This document shows positions 9,979 to 18,464 of a stretch of DNA of 64,000 nt, in pieces. Each line of letters opens with the position of its first letter. The stretch's first letter is position 1. Source of the DNA: RH-AL1 sp050013235 (GTDB taxonomy: Bacteria; Pseudomonadota; Alphaproteobacteria; Rhizobiales; Beijerinckiaceae). The stretch covers positions 3,311 to 67,310 of the forward strand of contig JBEKFQ010000015.1 in NCBI GenBank assembly GCA_050013235.1. Direction: 5' to 3'. Both the position numbers and the translations under genes were made by a program. The notes beneath the pieces are model-generated. The model was not told the origin of the DNA and ran no database searches. It worked only from the letters and a program-made list of their open reading frames with translations.

Positions 9979-12306
9979 ATGAACGTTTTCGCATCGCTTC
10001 GCGCACGCATCATGGCCGGCTTCATCGGTCTTCTCGGTCTCGCGCTCGCCTGGTTTGCCGTTTCCAATTATTTCGCCTCGGCTTTTCAGAACGAGGCCGA
10101 GGTCTGGACGGCGTCGGTGCGGCCTGTCCGCGAAACGGCCGCCATCAACGGCATGGTCTATGTCGCTCAGAGCAGGTTGAGCGATTACCTCCGCTCGAGT
10201 TCTCCCCGGACGCGCGATAATATGATGGCCGTGGTTTCAAGTCTCTCGCGGAAACTTGCGGAGCAGCACGAGACGAGCGGCGCGGACACCCTGGAAAAGC
10301 TGACTGCGGCGGTGATTGCCGCCACCGATGAAACGACTAGAAATTCGCGCCGTTCGATCGAGGCCGCCGCCAATCTTGCGCCCGCGAGCCTCGCGATCGG
10401 CCAAGAACTCGCGAACGGGCAAGAGTCGGCGCGGATCGAAAACCCCGGCTTGGCCTCTTCCGTCTCGCGCTTGCAGGTCTTCGCGGGACAATCGGCGATG
10501 GTCACGGCGCGAGCCGCTCTGACTCCCGGTGCTCCGGTTCAAGACGAGATTGCCGCGACGCGTGCACATCTCCAGGAAGAGATGGCGGCGATTTCGCTCA
10601 ATAGCGCCGCCACGGCCCGTTTCCGCGATCTCGTGAACGCGTTCGCGGCGCAAATCGCGGTCCTGGAAACCGCGAGCCATGATCTGAGCGGCGCCGTTTC
10701 CCGCCAGACGGACGCCATACGGAATCTGAACCTCGGGCTCGATGCGCTCGCCGAGGCCACGGCCAAAAAAGCCGAGGCCGCGGAATTTCGCTTCGACGCC
10801 GCCGGAAAAGCATCCGGGAATGCTTCGGCGGATCTCGTCGCCGCCTTGCTGAAGATCAGTATCGTCGTTTGCGCCCTTGGGCTCGCGATTGCCGTTATTC
10901 TGGGATCGTCGATCTCGCGGCCTCTGATTTTGTTGAAGGAAGCCATCGGACGGATCGCCAATGGCGATTTCGCCACGCGGATCCCGAGCTTGGAACGCCG
11001 CGACGAAATTGGCCAGATCGCCCGCGCTCTCGAGATTTTTAGGGATAATGGGGTCAGGCTGCACGCGACGGATGCCGCCACCGCCGAGGCCGCCGCACAG
11101 CAGCGGCATGTGGTCCAAGCGATCGCCGGCGGGCTCGAACAGCTTGCCGCCGGCGCTTTGGCTTTCCGGCTGGAGAGCCCGTTTCCCGCCAGTTACGAAA
11201 AGCTCCGGCTCGATTTCAATCATACCATCGAATCCTTGCAGGGAGCCATTGCCGTCGTCTCCGACAGCACGGCGTCGATCCGCTCGGGCGCGACCGAAAT
11301 GTCTTCGACGTCAGGAGATCTTTCGCGGCGGACCGAGCAGCAGGCGGCGAGTCTCGTGGAAACCGTCCACGTCTTGCATCAAATCGCCGAGACGGTGCAT
11401 CAAACCGCCGAGGGCGCGAAACATGCGCGCGAGGTCGTGGGTTCGGCCAATGCCGAGGCCGGCCATTCCGCGGCGATCATGCGCCAGGCCATCGAAGCGA
11501 TGAGCGGGATCGAAAAATCCTCGGGCGAAATCCGCAAGATCGTCGGCGTCATCGATCAAATCGCGTTTCAGACGAACCTGCTCGCCCTCAATGCGGCTGT
11601 CGAGGCGGCGCGCGCCGGCGAGTCCGGCCGGGGTTTCGCGGTGGTGGCTTCGGAAGTCCGCGCCTTGTCGCAACGCTGCGGCGACGCCGCGCGGGAAATC
11701 CGGGGGCTCATCGCCTCATCGAGCGGCCATGTCCATCAAGGCGTCGAATTGGTCAATCAAACCGGAACCACCCTCGAACGCATCATGCAGCAGGTCGTCG
11801 AGATCAACGGCATCATCAAAACGATTGCAACTTCGGCGGAGACCCAGGCGGCCAGCCTGGACGAGGTCAACATCGCGGTGTCGGCGATGGATAAGTTCAC
11901 CCAGCAGAATGCCGCCATGGCGGAAGAAACGACGGCCGCGAGCCATGCGGTGGCCCATGAGATGGATGTGCTCGCCGGCTTGATCGCGCGCTTCGATTCG
12001 GGCGGCAAGACGCGGAAGCCGGCGCCCGCCGCCACGCGCGCGCGCGTTTCGTCCGAGCGCGGTCTTGCTGTCCTGGCAAGACCGGTTGCCGTGAAACACA
12101 CGCTCGAGGCCGCGCCGACGCCGGACGTCGCGGCGGATCGGGAGCCTGGCCCGCGAATGCGCATCCAGCCTCCGCCGCGAGAGCACGTTGCCCTTAGAAA
12201 AAGCGATGCGATCTCCCCCCGGCTGGAGACATCGGCCGCGAGCTCCGGTAATGGTTTGGTCTCGCGACCTTTGAAACGTCATCTGGAAGATTGGCGGGAA
12301 TTCTAA
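9979..12306 (+). CDS. methyl-accepting chemotaxis protein with C-terminal DWREF tether
   Basis: Transmembrane chemoreceptor of 775 residues. A first membrane segment (about 12-34) and a second (about 285-310) bracket an all-helical periplasmic sensor without a recognised ligand fold. HAMP follows (about 308-360), then a second HAMP-like stretch, then the cytoplasmic signalling hairpin with the conserved tip around QIAFQTNLLALNAAVEAARA. The protein ends ...EDWREF; the last five residues fit the xWxxF pentapeptide (NWETF type) that tethers CheR/CheB. No che genes are nearby. The stop overlaps the folK stop by 4 bases on the other strand (12303-12306). Confidence 0.93.
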   Translation: MNVFASLRARIMAGFIGLLGLALAWFAVSNYFASAFQNEAEVWTASVRPVRETAAINGMVYVAQSRLSDYLRSSSPRTRDNMMAVVSSLSRKLAEQHETSGADTLEKLTAAVIAATDETTRNSRRSIEAAANLAPASLAIGQELANGQESARIENPGLASSVSRLQVFAGQSAMVTARAALTPGAPVQDEIAATRAHLQEEMAAISLNSAATARFRDLVNAFAAQIAVLETASHDLSGAVSRQTDAIRNLNLGLDALAEATAKKAEAAEFRFDAAGKASGNASADLVAALLKISIVVCALGLAIAVILGSSISRPLILLKEAIGRIANGDFATRIPSLERRDEIGQIARALEIFRDNGVRLHATDAATAEAAAQQRHVVQAIAGGLEQLAAGALAFRLESPFPASYEKLRLDFNHTIESLQGAIAVVSDSTASIRSGATEMSSTSGDLSRRTEQQAASLVETVHVLHQIAETVHQTAEGAKHAREVVGSANAEAGHSAAIMRQAIEAMSGIEKSSGEIRKIVGVIDQIAFQTNLLALNAAVEAARAGESGRGFAVVASEVRALSQRCGDAAREIRGLIASSSGHVHQGVELVNQTGTTLERIMQQVVEINGIIKTIATSAETQAASLDEVNIAVSAMDKFTQQNAAMAEETTAASHAVAHEMDVLAGLIARFDSGGKTRKPAPAATRARVSSERGLAVLARPVAVKHTLEAAPTPDVAADREPGPRMRIQPPPREHVALRKSDAISPRLETSAASSGNGLVSRPLKRHLEDWREF

Positions 12307-12830
12307 TTTCCGTCCGTTCGCGGACCTCCGGCAGGCCCTTGCGCGTCCCAGCGCGTCACGCCGTCTTGCGCGATCGCCGCGGCGGCATCGGCGACGCGTT
12401 TGCCGCCGATGACCAAATCGGGCGCGATCTCGGCGAGCGGGACGAGGACGAAGGCGCGCTCGAACAGGCTGGCATGGGGGATGACGAGGTCCGGGGCTTC
12501 GACCGATAGGCCGGCATAAAACAAAATATCGATATCGATGCGCCGGGGCCCCCAACGGATTCCCGGCTCGCGGCCGAGCAAGGTTTCCACCGCTTTGACT
12601 TCGTTCAGGAGCGCGCGCGGATCGAGCGTGGTTTGCGCCAGCGCGCAAGCATTGGCGAAATCCGCCTGCGGCACGGGCCCCCATGGCGGCGTCCGGTAGA
12701 TGCTGGACACGCGCCCCAGCCGGATTTGTTCGCGCGAGGCCAAAACGCGAAGGGCCTCGGCGATCGCGCCCGGCGCATCCCCGACATTGCCGCCGAGCCC
12801 CAGCGCGATATCGATCCAGACTTGCTCCAT
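12303..12830 (-). CDS. folK: 2-amino-4-hydroxy-6-hydroxymethyldihydropteridine pyrophosphokinase FolK
   Basis: Transfers pyrophosphate from ATP to 6-hydroxymethyl-dihydropterin in folate synthesis. Family hallmarks: LGLGGNVGD near the N-terminus, SSIYRTPPWG, and the signature RWGPRRIDIDIL. ATG at 12828-12830 is chosen because it gives MEQVWIDIALGLGGN and sits one base after the folP stop; seven further upstream codons would overlap folP. 175 residues. Last gene of the order folB-fusion, folP, folK, so it is co-transcribed with the two preceding folate genes. Confidence 0.95.
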   Translation of the reverse strand: MEQVWIDIALGLGGNVGDAPGAIAEALRVLASREQIRLGRVSSIYRTPPWGPVPQADFANACALAQTTLDPRALLNEVKAVETLLGREPGIRWGPRRIDIDILFYAGLSVEAPDLVIPHASLFERAFVLVPLAEIAPDLVIGGKRVADAAAAIAQDGVTRWDAQGPAGGPRTDGN

Positions 12831-12831
12831 C

Positions 12832-13662
12832 TCAGGCGCGCTCGATGGCATTGAAAACGGTGAGGGCGCTCAGATTTTCGGCGCAATCGTGCACCCGGAA
12901 AATCGTGGTGCCGCGCTCCGCCGCCGCGACATTGGCGGCAATCGTGGGAATCAACCAATCGTTGGCGCTGTGAGGGCCGAGTAGCGCCGCAAACAGCGAT
13001 TTGCGCGAGACGCCGACGAGGATAGGCAAGCCGTAGTCGCGCAAAACGCGCACCCCTTTCAGCGCCGCGAAATTCTGCGCTTTCGTCTTGCCGAAGCCGA
13101 TCCCGGGATCGAGGATGAGGCGCGCGCGTAAAATGCCGGCGCGAGCGGCCAGATCGAGCGAGACGTCGAAAAAGCGGCGCATGTCGTCGACGATATCGAG
13201 GCCGGGGTCGATGCTCGCGCGATTGTGCATCATCACGAGTCCCGCCTCGCCCGCCGCGACCACATCCGCCATGGCGGGATCGCCTTGCAAGCCCCATTGA
13301 TCGTTGACGACCGCCGCGCCAGCCTCCAGCGCCAGGCGCGCGACGGCGGCCTTGGTCGTATCGATGGACACGGCGACATCGATGGATTGAACCAAGGCGG
13401 CAAGCGCCGGGGCCAGCCGGGCGATTTCCTCGGCCTCGGGGACGGGCGTATAGCCCGGCCGTGTCGATTCCGCGCCCACATCGACGATGGCGGCGCCTGC
13501 CTCGACATGGGCGCGGGCATGGGCAATGGCGGCATCGGCATCGATGAAATGCCCGCCGTCGGAGAAGGAATCCGGGGTGATGTTGACGATGCCCATGACG
13601 GCTGGCCCGGCGCGGGCCAAGTCGAGAAAGCGGTCGCGCTTGGCTGCCGTCTCCGCTTTCAT
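12832..13662 (-). CDS. folP: dihydropteroate synthase FolP
   Basis: Condenses hydroxymethyl-dihydropterin pyrophosphate with p-aminobenzoate; the sulfonamide target. Motifs seen: MGIVNITPDSFSDGG, GAAIVDVGAESTRPGY, the central VSIDTTK, DPGIGFGKT and LVGVSRKS. The product of 276 residues is full length. Its ATG overlaps the stop of the upstream MfnB/FolB fusion (13659-13662), implying translational coupling, and its stop lies one base before the folK start. Confidence 0.96.
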   Translation of the reverse strand: MKAETAAKRDRFLDLARAGPAVMGIVNITPDSFSDGGHFIDADAAIAHARAHVEAGAAIVDVGAESTRPGYTPVPEAEEIARLAPALAALVQSIDVAVSIDTTKAAVARLALEAGAAVVNDQWGLQGDPAMADVVAAGEAGLVMMHNRASIDPGLDIVDDMRRFFDVSLDLAARAGILRARLILDPGIGFGKTKAQNFAALKGVRVLRDYGLPILVGVSRKSLFAALLGPHSANDWLIPTIAANVAAAERGTTIFRVHDCAENLSALTVFNAIERA

Positions 13663-14708
13663 GAAGTGTGCCCCGCCGGTTTGACGAGGGTCGACCGGTC
13701 GCGGCGCACGACAATCCCCACCGAGCCCTGGATCACGTCGAGCTTTTCCACTTTGATCGCCACCGCCGTGAGCTGGGGATAGGCGAGAAGATTGGCCGCC
13801 AGCTCCTCGGCCAAGGTCTCGACGAATGTCACGTGCGGGCGCTCGGCGAGAACGCGGATCGTTTCGATGATAATGTCATAGGAAAACACGCCGCGCATGT
13901 CGGTGGGCGGTTCGGCCGGGCGGCGCACGTCCGCGTCGACACTGAAACGCACGCGCTGGCGCGCGCCGCGCTCGGCCTGATAGGCGCCAATCGCCAGATG
14001 CACGATGAAATCATGCACGAAAATATGGTCGGTCTCGCCATGGGCCGCGAAATCGTCGCGGGCCGGGCTGTGGTCTTCGCGTGGGATGAGCGCGCGAAGC
14101 GCCTCCACGGCCTTGACATCGAGGCCAAGCTCCGCCCGGTGATCGCGCCGCGCCGCGGCATCGAAGCCCAACAAGCCGGGTTGCAGCACCAAAAGCCGGG
14201 CGACATCGGGCGCCTCCAAGCCGCCGGCCAGGCCAAACGCCAGTTCTCCCAACCGGCAGGCACGGCCGAAAGCATCGAGCTGCGCGATAGTGACGGCATC
14301 CACGAGCCGGCGCCCATCGCTCACGTCGAGAATGGCCGCATCGGCCTTGCCGAGGATCAGTTCCAGCGGCCCCAAAAGATCGCCCTCGGCGGGGATGATG
14401 GCGGTGAGCTTCACGGAGCCGCCCGGCGGCGGCAACGCGGTCAGCGCCGCGCGGGCTTCCGCGACGAATTGAAACGGGAGAGCGATTTCGTCGGCGCCGA
14501 GCGAGACGGCCGCTTCGATCGCGCCGGGATGGCGGAGCGGACCATCGATGCGCAGACGTAAAATGCCGGGAAAGGCCGCCCGGATGGCCCGGATCGCCGC
14601 GCGATGCGGAGCCGGGCCGGGCATCCAGACTTCGAGAACATCGGCTCCGCCCGCCGCCGCGATAAAGGCATCTTCCGCCGTGGCGGCGCGAACGAGCATG
14701 CGTGTCAT
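13659..14708 (-). CDS. folB: fusion of MfnB-like (methanofuran-type) domain and dihydroneopterin aldolase FolB
   Basis: 349 residues. The C-terminal part (about 225-345) is FolB: IGAYQAERGARQ, the Tyr of FSYD, FVETLAEELA and VEKLDVIQGSVGI are family marks, so it should cleave dihydroneopterin. The N-terminal 215 residues resemble (5-formylfuran-3-yl)methyl phosphate synthase (MfnB/DUF556), a TIM barrel of methanofuran synthesis: AAAGGADVLEVW, SLGADEIALPF, ILDVSDGRRL, FGLAGGLEAPDV. From memory of the archaeal enzyme, the Schiff-base Lys of its DVKNP motif is replaced by Trp28 here, and the second Lys region reads DVSDGRR, so activity of this domain is doubtful. First gene of the folate operon. 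The MfnB call is by recollection, not alignment. Confidence 0.8.
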   Translation of the reverse strand: MTRMLVRAATAEDAFIAAAGGADVLEVWMPGPAPHRAAIRAIRAAFPGILRLRIDGPLRHPGAIEAAVSLGADEIALPFQFVAEARAALTALPPPGGSVKLTAIIPAEGDLLGPLELILGKADAAILDVSDGRRLVDAVTIAQLDAFGRACRLGELAFGLAGGLEAPDVARLLVLQPGLLGFDAAARRDHRAELGLDVKAVEALRALIPREDHSPARDDFAAHGETDHIFVHDFIVHLAIGAYQAERGARQRVRFSVDADVRRPAEPPTDMRGVFSYDIIIETIRVLAERPHVTFVETLAEELAANLLAYPQLTAVAIKVEKLDVIQGSVGIVVRRDRSTLVKPAGHTS

Positions 14709-15033
14709 GGCGAGCCGTCTCCCCTAGGTTTGGCCGCGTGACATGGGCCGGGCAGCCCGGTCTCCAGCGCAAAACGCGATTCCCTTACGATGGCGGACGG
14801 CAGCCGCTTCCCGGCGCTGGCCAGCGCGCGAAAAGAAGCCACGCGCTATGTTCCATCTTGCGCGTGTCTTAGCCGGGATCGCCAATCCGCTCTAGAGTGT
14901 GGCGGCACAAAAGTTTTTTGGCCCCGGCCAAGTTTAGCGACGCGCGGGATCAAGTTTAGCGACGCGCGGCTGTGCGGAACGATGTGATGGGCCCCGGATG
15001 TGAAAGACCTTTCGCAAACATGTCCGGCGGCCT
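14709..15033. other. intergenic region between the folate operon and hprK
   Basis: About 325 bases between divergent genes, so it should hold promoters for both. No coding signal. It contains a 19-bp direct repeat (listed separately). Confidence 0.5.
14929..14969. repeat. two direct copies of a 19-bp sequence
   Basis: CAAGTTTAGCGACGCGCGG occurs at 14929-14947 and again at 14951-14969, separated by GAT. It lies about 65 bases upstream of hprK. It may be a recent tandem duplication or a paired binding site. Confidence 0.8.
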
Positions 15034-15573
15034 ATGATTGCAACCATGGCTCGTCAGGGACAAACCGTGGGAAACGACTCCTTCCCCCCCAGCTCCTCCC
15101 ATGATGCAACCCCGGTACCGCTTGCGGTTCATGCGAGCGCTGTGGCTATAGGCGGCCGGGCGATCATCATCCAGGGGCCGTCCAAGTCTGGCAAGAGTAC
15201 CTTGGCCTTGGCTCTCATCGAGGCCTCGACGCCGGCCCAGCCGGTCAAGCTGATCGGGGACGACCGGGTAATTCTCTCGTGCTTCGGCGACGATGTCCTT
15301 GTTTCGCCCCATCCGCGCATCGCGGGGATGATCGAGAAGCGGGGCTATGGCATCGTTTCAATGCCTTACGCGTCTGACATACCGCTTGCCGGCGCCGTCG
15401 ATCTGCGGCTTGATGAGGGTGAGCCGTTTTCCCTCGAACAGCGGCCCGCCACGTGCCGCCTCCTGGAAAAAGACTTTCCTTCTCTCTATTTATATCCCGA
15501 GAGCATATGGACGGGGCGCGGACAGGTGGTTTTAGATTGGGTAACCGCGACATTGACGGCACACTCGGCTTAG
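15034..15573 (+). CDS. hprK: HPr kinase/phosphorylase, short alphaproteobacterial form
   Basis: Phosphorylates HPr on serine, here as part of a regulatory rather than sugar-transporting PTS. The 179-residue product corresponds to the C-terminal kinase domain only, as is normal in Alphaproteobacteria (full HprK is about 310). The Walker A GPSKSGKS is at residues 48-55, followed by LIGDDRV and the signature-like region around GYGIVSMPY. Starts at 15034 or 15046 (MARQGQ) are both possible. EIIA and HPr genes follow on the same strand. In rhizobia this trio usually follows chvG; here chvG lies 18 kb away. Confidence 0.9.
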   Translation: MIATMARQGQTVGNDSFPPSSSHDATPVPLAVHASAVAIGGRAIIIQGPSKSGKSTLALALIEASTPAQPVKLIGDDRVILSCFGDDVLVSPHPRIAGMIEKRGYGIVSMPYASDIPLAGAVDLRLDEGEPFSLEQRPATCRLLEKDFPSLYLYPESIWTGRGQVVLDWVTATLTAHSA

Positions 15574-15763
15574 AAAGCGCGCGCCCAGTCTCGCAAACGT
15601 GCAAAAGATTAGAATTGGTAAAGAAAACGCGCTCATATATAGGAAGGTTCCCAGCGATGCCTCCGAAGCGGGTTTTCGCGGGACGATCCGCCTTTAAAAC
15701 AAGGCTTGGGATCATGAACGACGGCGCTGATGCGCGGAGTTTCCGGATGGGTGGTTCCTGCCG

Positions 15764-16165
15764 ATGATCGGAATGGTACTTGTGACCCATGGCGAGCTTG
15801 CAACCCAGTTCCGGGCTGCGCTGGAACATGTGGTTGGACCGCAAAAACAGGTCGCGACGGTCTCGATCGGTCCCGAGGACGATATCGAACGCCGACGTGG
15901 CGACATTGTGGACGCCGTGACCGCCGTCGACACCGGCTCGGGCGTCGTTCTCTTGACCGATATGTTCGGCGGCACGCCGTCCAATCTCGCGATTTCCATC
16001 ATGGATGGGGCGCATGTCGAAGTGGTCGCGGGGATCAACTTGCCCATGCTGATCAAACTGGCCTCGGTGCGCGATGCCGCCTCGCTCGAACAAGCGGTGA
16101 TCCAGGCGCAGGATGCGGGCCGCAAATATATCTATGTCGCCAGCCGGGTGCTCAGCGGCAAATGA
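15764..16165 (+). CDS. PTS mannose-family EIIA component
   Basis: Single-domain EIIA of the mannose class, 133 residues, with the phosphorylated His at residue 9 in VTHGELA, and the LTDMFGGTPSN and GINLPML motifs. With no EIIB/EIIC near, it is likely a regulator fed by EI-Ntr and HPr instead of a sugar carrier. The stop overlaps the HPr start as ATGA (16162-16165). A 190-base gap after hprK may hold its own promoter. Confidence 0.95.
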   Translation: MIGMVLVTHGELATQFRAALEHVVGPQKQVATVSIGPEDDIERRRGDIVDAVTAVDTGSGVVLLTDMFGGTPSNLAISIMDGAHVEVVAGINLPMLIKLASVRDAASLEQAVIQAQDAGRKYIYVASRVLSGK

Positions 16166-16464
16166 CCACCCATGATACCGGATTGCCTGTCGATGCCGTC
16201 TCGAGAGAACTCGAGATCGTCAATCGCAAAGGTCTGCATGCCCGCGCCACCGCCAAATTCGTGCAATGCGCCGAACAATTCAACGTGATGGTCACGGTGA
16301 GCCGGCACGGCGAGACCGTGGGCGGCACCTCGATCATGGGGATTTTGACGCTGGGCGCAGGCATCGGCACCACGATCCTCGTCGCCGCCGCGGGTCCGCA
16401 GGCCGAGGAGGCCCTCGACGCCATCGCCACCCTTATCGCCAATAAGTTTGGCGAAGAGGAATAA
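16162..16464 (+). CDS. ptsH: phosphocarrier protein HPr
   Basis: Relay protein of the phosphotransferase system. The 100-residue product carries RKGLHARATAKF with the catalytic His26 (equivalent to His15) and the regulatory serine in GGTSIMGIL (Ser57, equivalent to Ser46), the expected substrate of the HprK encoded upstream. ATG 16162 is coupled to the EIIA stop; a longer in-frame stretch upstream only reads through the EIIA gene in another frame. Confidence 0.95.
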   Translation: MTTHDTGLPVDAVSRELEIVNRKGLHARATAKFVQCAEQFNVMVTVSRHGETVGGTSIMGILTLGAGIGTTILVAAAGPQAEEALDAIATLIANKFGEEE

Positions 16465-16468
16465 AGCT

Positions 16469-17101
16469 CTATCCCTCGGGGAAAAACCGCGCCTTGATCC
16501 GCGCGGCATAGGCCACGAGATTTTCGTGGTTTTCCACCTCTGTGCGCAGGGGCGTCACGAAGACCGGCGGCAAGAGACCTAAAATAAACGCCCCGAGCGT
16601 GGCATCGGCGCCCGTGGCCGTCTCGCCGAAGAAATACGGTTGATCCCCGAGTGCCCCAGCCAGTGCCTCGATGTCACGAAAGCCCAAGCGCTCGATTTCC
16701 GCCTGGCTGTGCCGTCCGAGACCCTGGGCTTCCAAGGTTTTGCGCATCTTCCGCTGGATCATCCGCGCGACGAGCCCCCTGATTGGTTTCGGGACGGCAT
16801 CGAAGAAATGGGCGGGGCCATTGGCGAAATTCGTCTCGTCGAGCCAGCGCGCGTTGAGGACGGCCCAATAGAGATGGTCCTCGCACATCCGTTCCAAGGC
16901 CCAGGCCGTGGCTTTTTGCTCAGGGGTCAAGCCGGCGTCGAAATCGAAACCGTATTTCGTCTCGATATGCCACCGGATGAAGGTCGAATCGGCGACCCTC
17001 ACGCCTTCGTCGTCGATATAGGGCAGCTTGCCCTTCGGCGCCTTGCCATAGCCACCCCGATCCTCGCGATACGCCAGCCCGGCCATCTTGAGCAGGATCA
17101 T
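16469..17101 (-). CDS. glutathione S-transferase family protein (start problematic)
   Basis: Thioredoxin-fold GST-like protein; 210 residues from the first ATG. Visible: the beta-strand end VADSTFIRWHIE (glutathione-site Ser) and an all-helical C-terminal domain. The first ATG (17099-17101) starts inside the fold at MILLKMAG. Upstream the same frame continues with convincing sequence (ITLYTFGPYFGLPDGSP) to a TGA at 17177-17179, but contains no ATG, GTG or TTG. Either an ATA codon at 17168-17170 is used (giving MITLYTFG), or one base has been gained after the out-of-frame ATG at 17178-17180. It converges on ptsH with four bases between stops. Substrate unknown. Confidence 0.8.
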   Translation of the reverse strand: MILLKMAGLAYREDRGGYGKAPKGKLPYIDDEGVRVADSTFIRWHIETKYGFDFDAGLTPEQKATAWALERMCEDHLYWAVLNARWLDETNFANGPAHFFDAVPKPIRGLVARMIQRKMRKTLEAQGLGRHSQAEIERLGFRDIEALAGALGDQPYFFGETATGADATLGAFILGLLPPVFVTPLRTEVENHENLVAYAARIKARFFPEG

Positions 17102-17236
17102 CGCCTTGGTGACGAAAGGGCTTCCATCGGGCAGGCCGAAATAGGGGCCGAAAGTGTAAAGCGTGATTATGAACGGTCATGCCCTTTCCGGAAACGGTCC
17201 GCTCCTTATACCCAAAATTCTATTTATTTCAAGAGA

Positions 17237-18322
17237 TTAGCGTTGCGGAATGGACGAGGTCGAATCCCAATCGTGTGGCGTCCCCTCGGGCGCTAAGGCG
17301 CCATCCCTACGAACCGGGCCGCTCGGCGGCGTGCTCTGATAGGCTTGCGACGACCGGTCGAAGAGATATCCTGGCGGCGGGTTCTTGGCGGGATAGGCCG
17401 GCGGCGTGTCTCTGTTATATGCCAGCGGCGCCTCTCTATAGGCCGGCGGCGTGTCTCTATATGCCGCCGGCGCCTCTCTATACGCTGGCGGCGCCTGGGC
17501 AACGAGATTGGCGGGGCCGGGATGCAGGCTTTGGGGCGCCTGCGGCGGCTCGGCGCCGGCCATATCCTCTTCTTCTTCCAAAACGGGCGGATCGGGCAGG
17601 AAATCGCGGCGTGGTCCCGGCGCGCTTCCTTGCGGCACCGGCTTGCAAATCCGCCGCGGGCCCGTCGACGAATTGCCGTGCATCGCGAGATCGACATGGA
17701 TGTGGTTGTAATGAAACACATTCGCGCCGGGCCCCAGCACCGTCGTGAAGGTCGAGCAGGCGCCCGCATGGACATCCCGCAGGAAGGCTTGGGTCTGCTC
17801 GTCGCCGCGCGTCCAATCGTGCACGACGGTGATCTTGCGCCCGTCCGCCAGCCGGAAGCCGCCGATATCCAGCGCATTGCCGAAGGCATGTTCGGAAATC
17901 TTGGCGCCCATCTGCCCGTTCATGCCCCGGCACGAATAGGAGCCCATCGTATCGATTTGCACCACCGGCTGGCCGAACCGGGCTTGCGCCACCGGCTGCA
18001 CCACCTCGGCGACCCAGCGGTCGAGCGCGGCGGTCATCGGGCAATCGAGCGTGGCCACCGTATCGAGCTGAACGCGGTCGCCGTTCAACGCGCCGACGAG
18101 AAACGGCTTGGTCAGGCCGCAAATGCCGGGGCCGTCGATGTCCCGGTCGCGCGGCTGGACGAAGCGGGAGAGATGAACAAGACGTTCGGCGATACAGGCG
18201 TTATCGGCTTGGGCGCGCCAAGCCGGGCGCTGCGGCCGCTCGTAATTGGAGCAACCGGCAACGCCAAGAAAGACAAGAGCCAAAGCGGCAAAAGACAGAA
18301 CGCGACACGCCATGAGCCGCAC
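17237..18322 (-). CDS. extensin-like lipoprotein with Pro/Tyr repeat tail
   Basis: 361 residues (357 if started at the fourth codon). A lipobox LGVAGC follows a hydrophobic N-terminus, so it should be lipid-anchored. Residues about 40-240 match the bacterial extensin-like C-terminal domain (PF06904): GPGICG, LDCPMTAALDRW, SYSCRGMNG, and the peptidase-M15-like ISEHAFGNALDIGGF and HYNHIHVDLA with likely zinc ligands, suggesting a cell-wall hydrolase. The tail (about 280-325) repeats the unit PPAYREA/PPAYRDT five times, visible as 21-bp DNA repeats around 17397-17494. Function of the tail is unknown; surface or wall binding is a guess. Confidence 0.85.
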   Translation of the reverse strand: MRLMACRVLSFAALALVFLGVAGCSNYERPQRPAWRAQADNACIAERLVHLSRFVQPRDRDIDGPGICGLTKPFLVGALNGDRVQLDTVATLDCPMTAALDRWVAEVVQPVAQARFGQPVVQIDTMGSYSCRGMNGQMGAKISEHAFGNALDIGGFRLADGRKITVVHDWTRGDEQTQAFLRDVHAGACSTFTTVLGPGANVFHYNHIHVDLAMHGNSSTGPRRICKPVPQGSAPGPRRDFLPDPPVLEEEEDMAGAEPPQAPQSLHPGPANLVAQAPPAYREAPAAYRDTPPAYREAPLAYNRDTPPAYPAKNPPPGYLFDRSSQAYQSTPPSGPVRRDGALAPEGTPHDWDSTSSIPQR

Positions 18323-18453
18323 CTTGGCGGCAATTCTTTAACCCGCGTTGAAGCATATGGGTTAACGGGTGATGAACCCTGATGAAACTTGGCGACGGCG
18401 TGTGTTTTTCCGGTTCGTGGTGCGTCTTTACTGTCCATGATGGCTCCTTGCGG

Positions 18454-18459
18454 TATAAT
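18454..18459 (+). promoter_or_regulatory. TATAAT box immediately upstream of arfB
   Basis: A perfect TATAAT ends 5 bases before the ATG at 18465. A start of transcription about 7 bases downstream would fall on or just after the initiation codons (18465, 18471), suggesting a leaderless or near-leaderless mRNA. The -35 position (18431-18436, CTGTCC) is a poor match, so confidence is low. Confidence 0.3.
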
Positions 18460-18464
18460 TCCTC

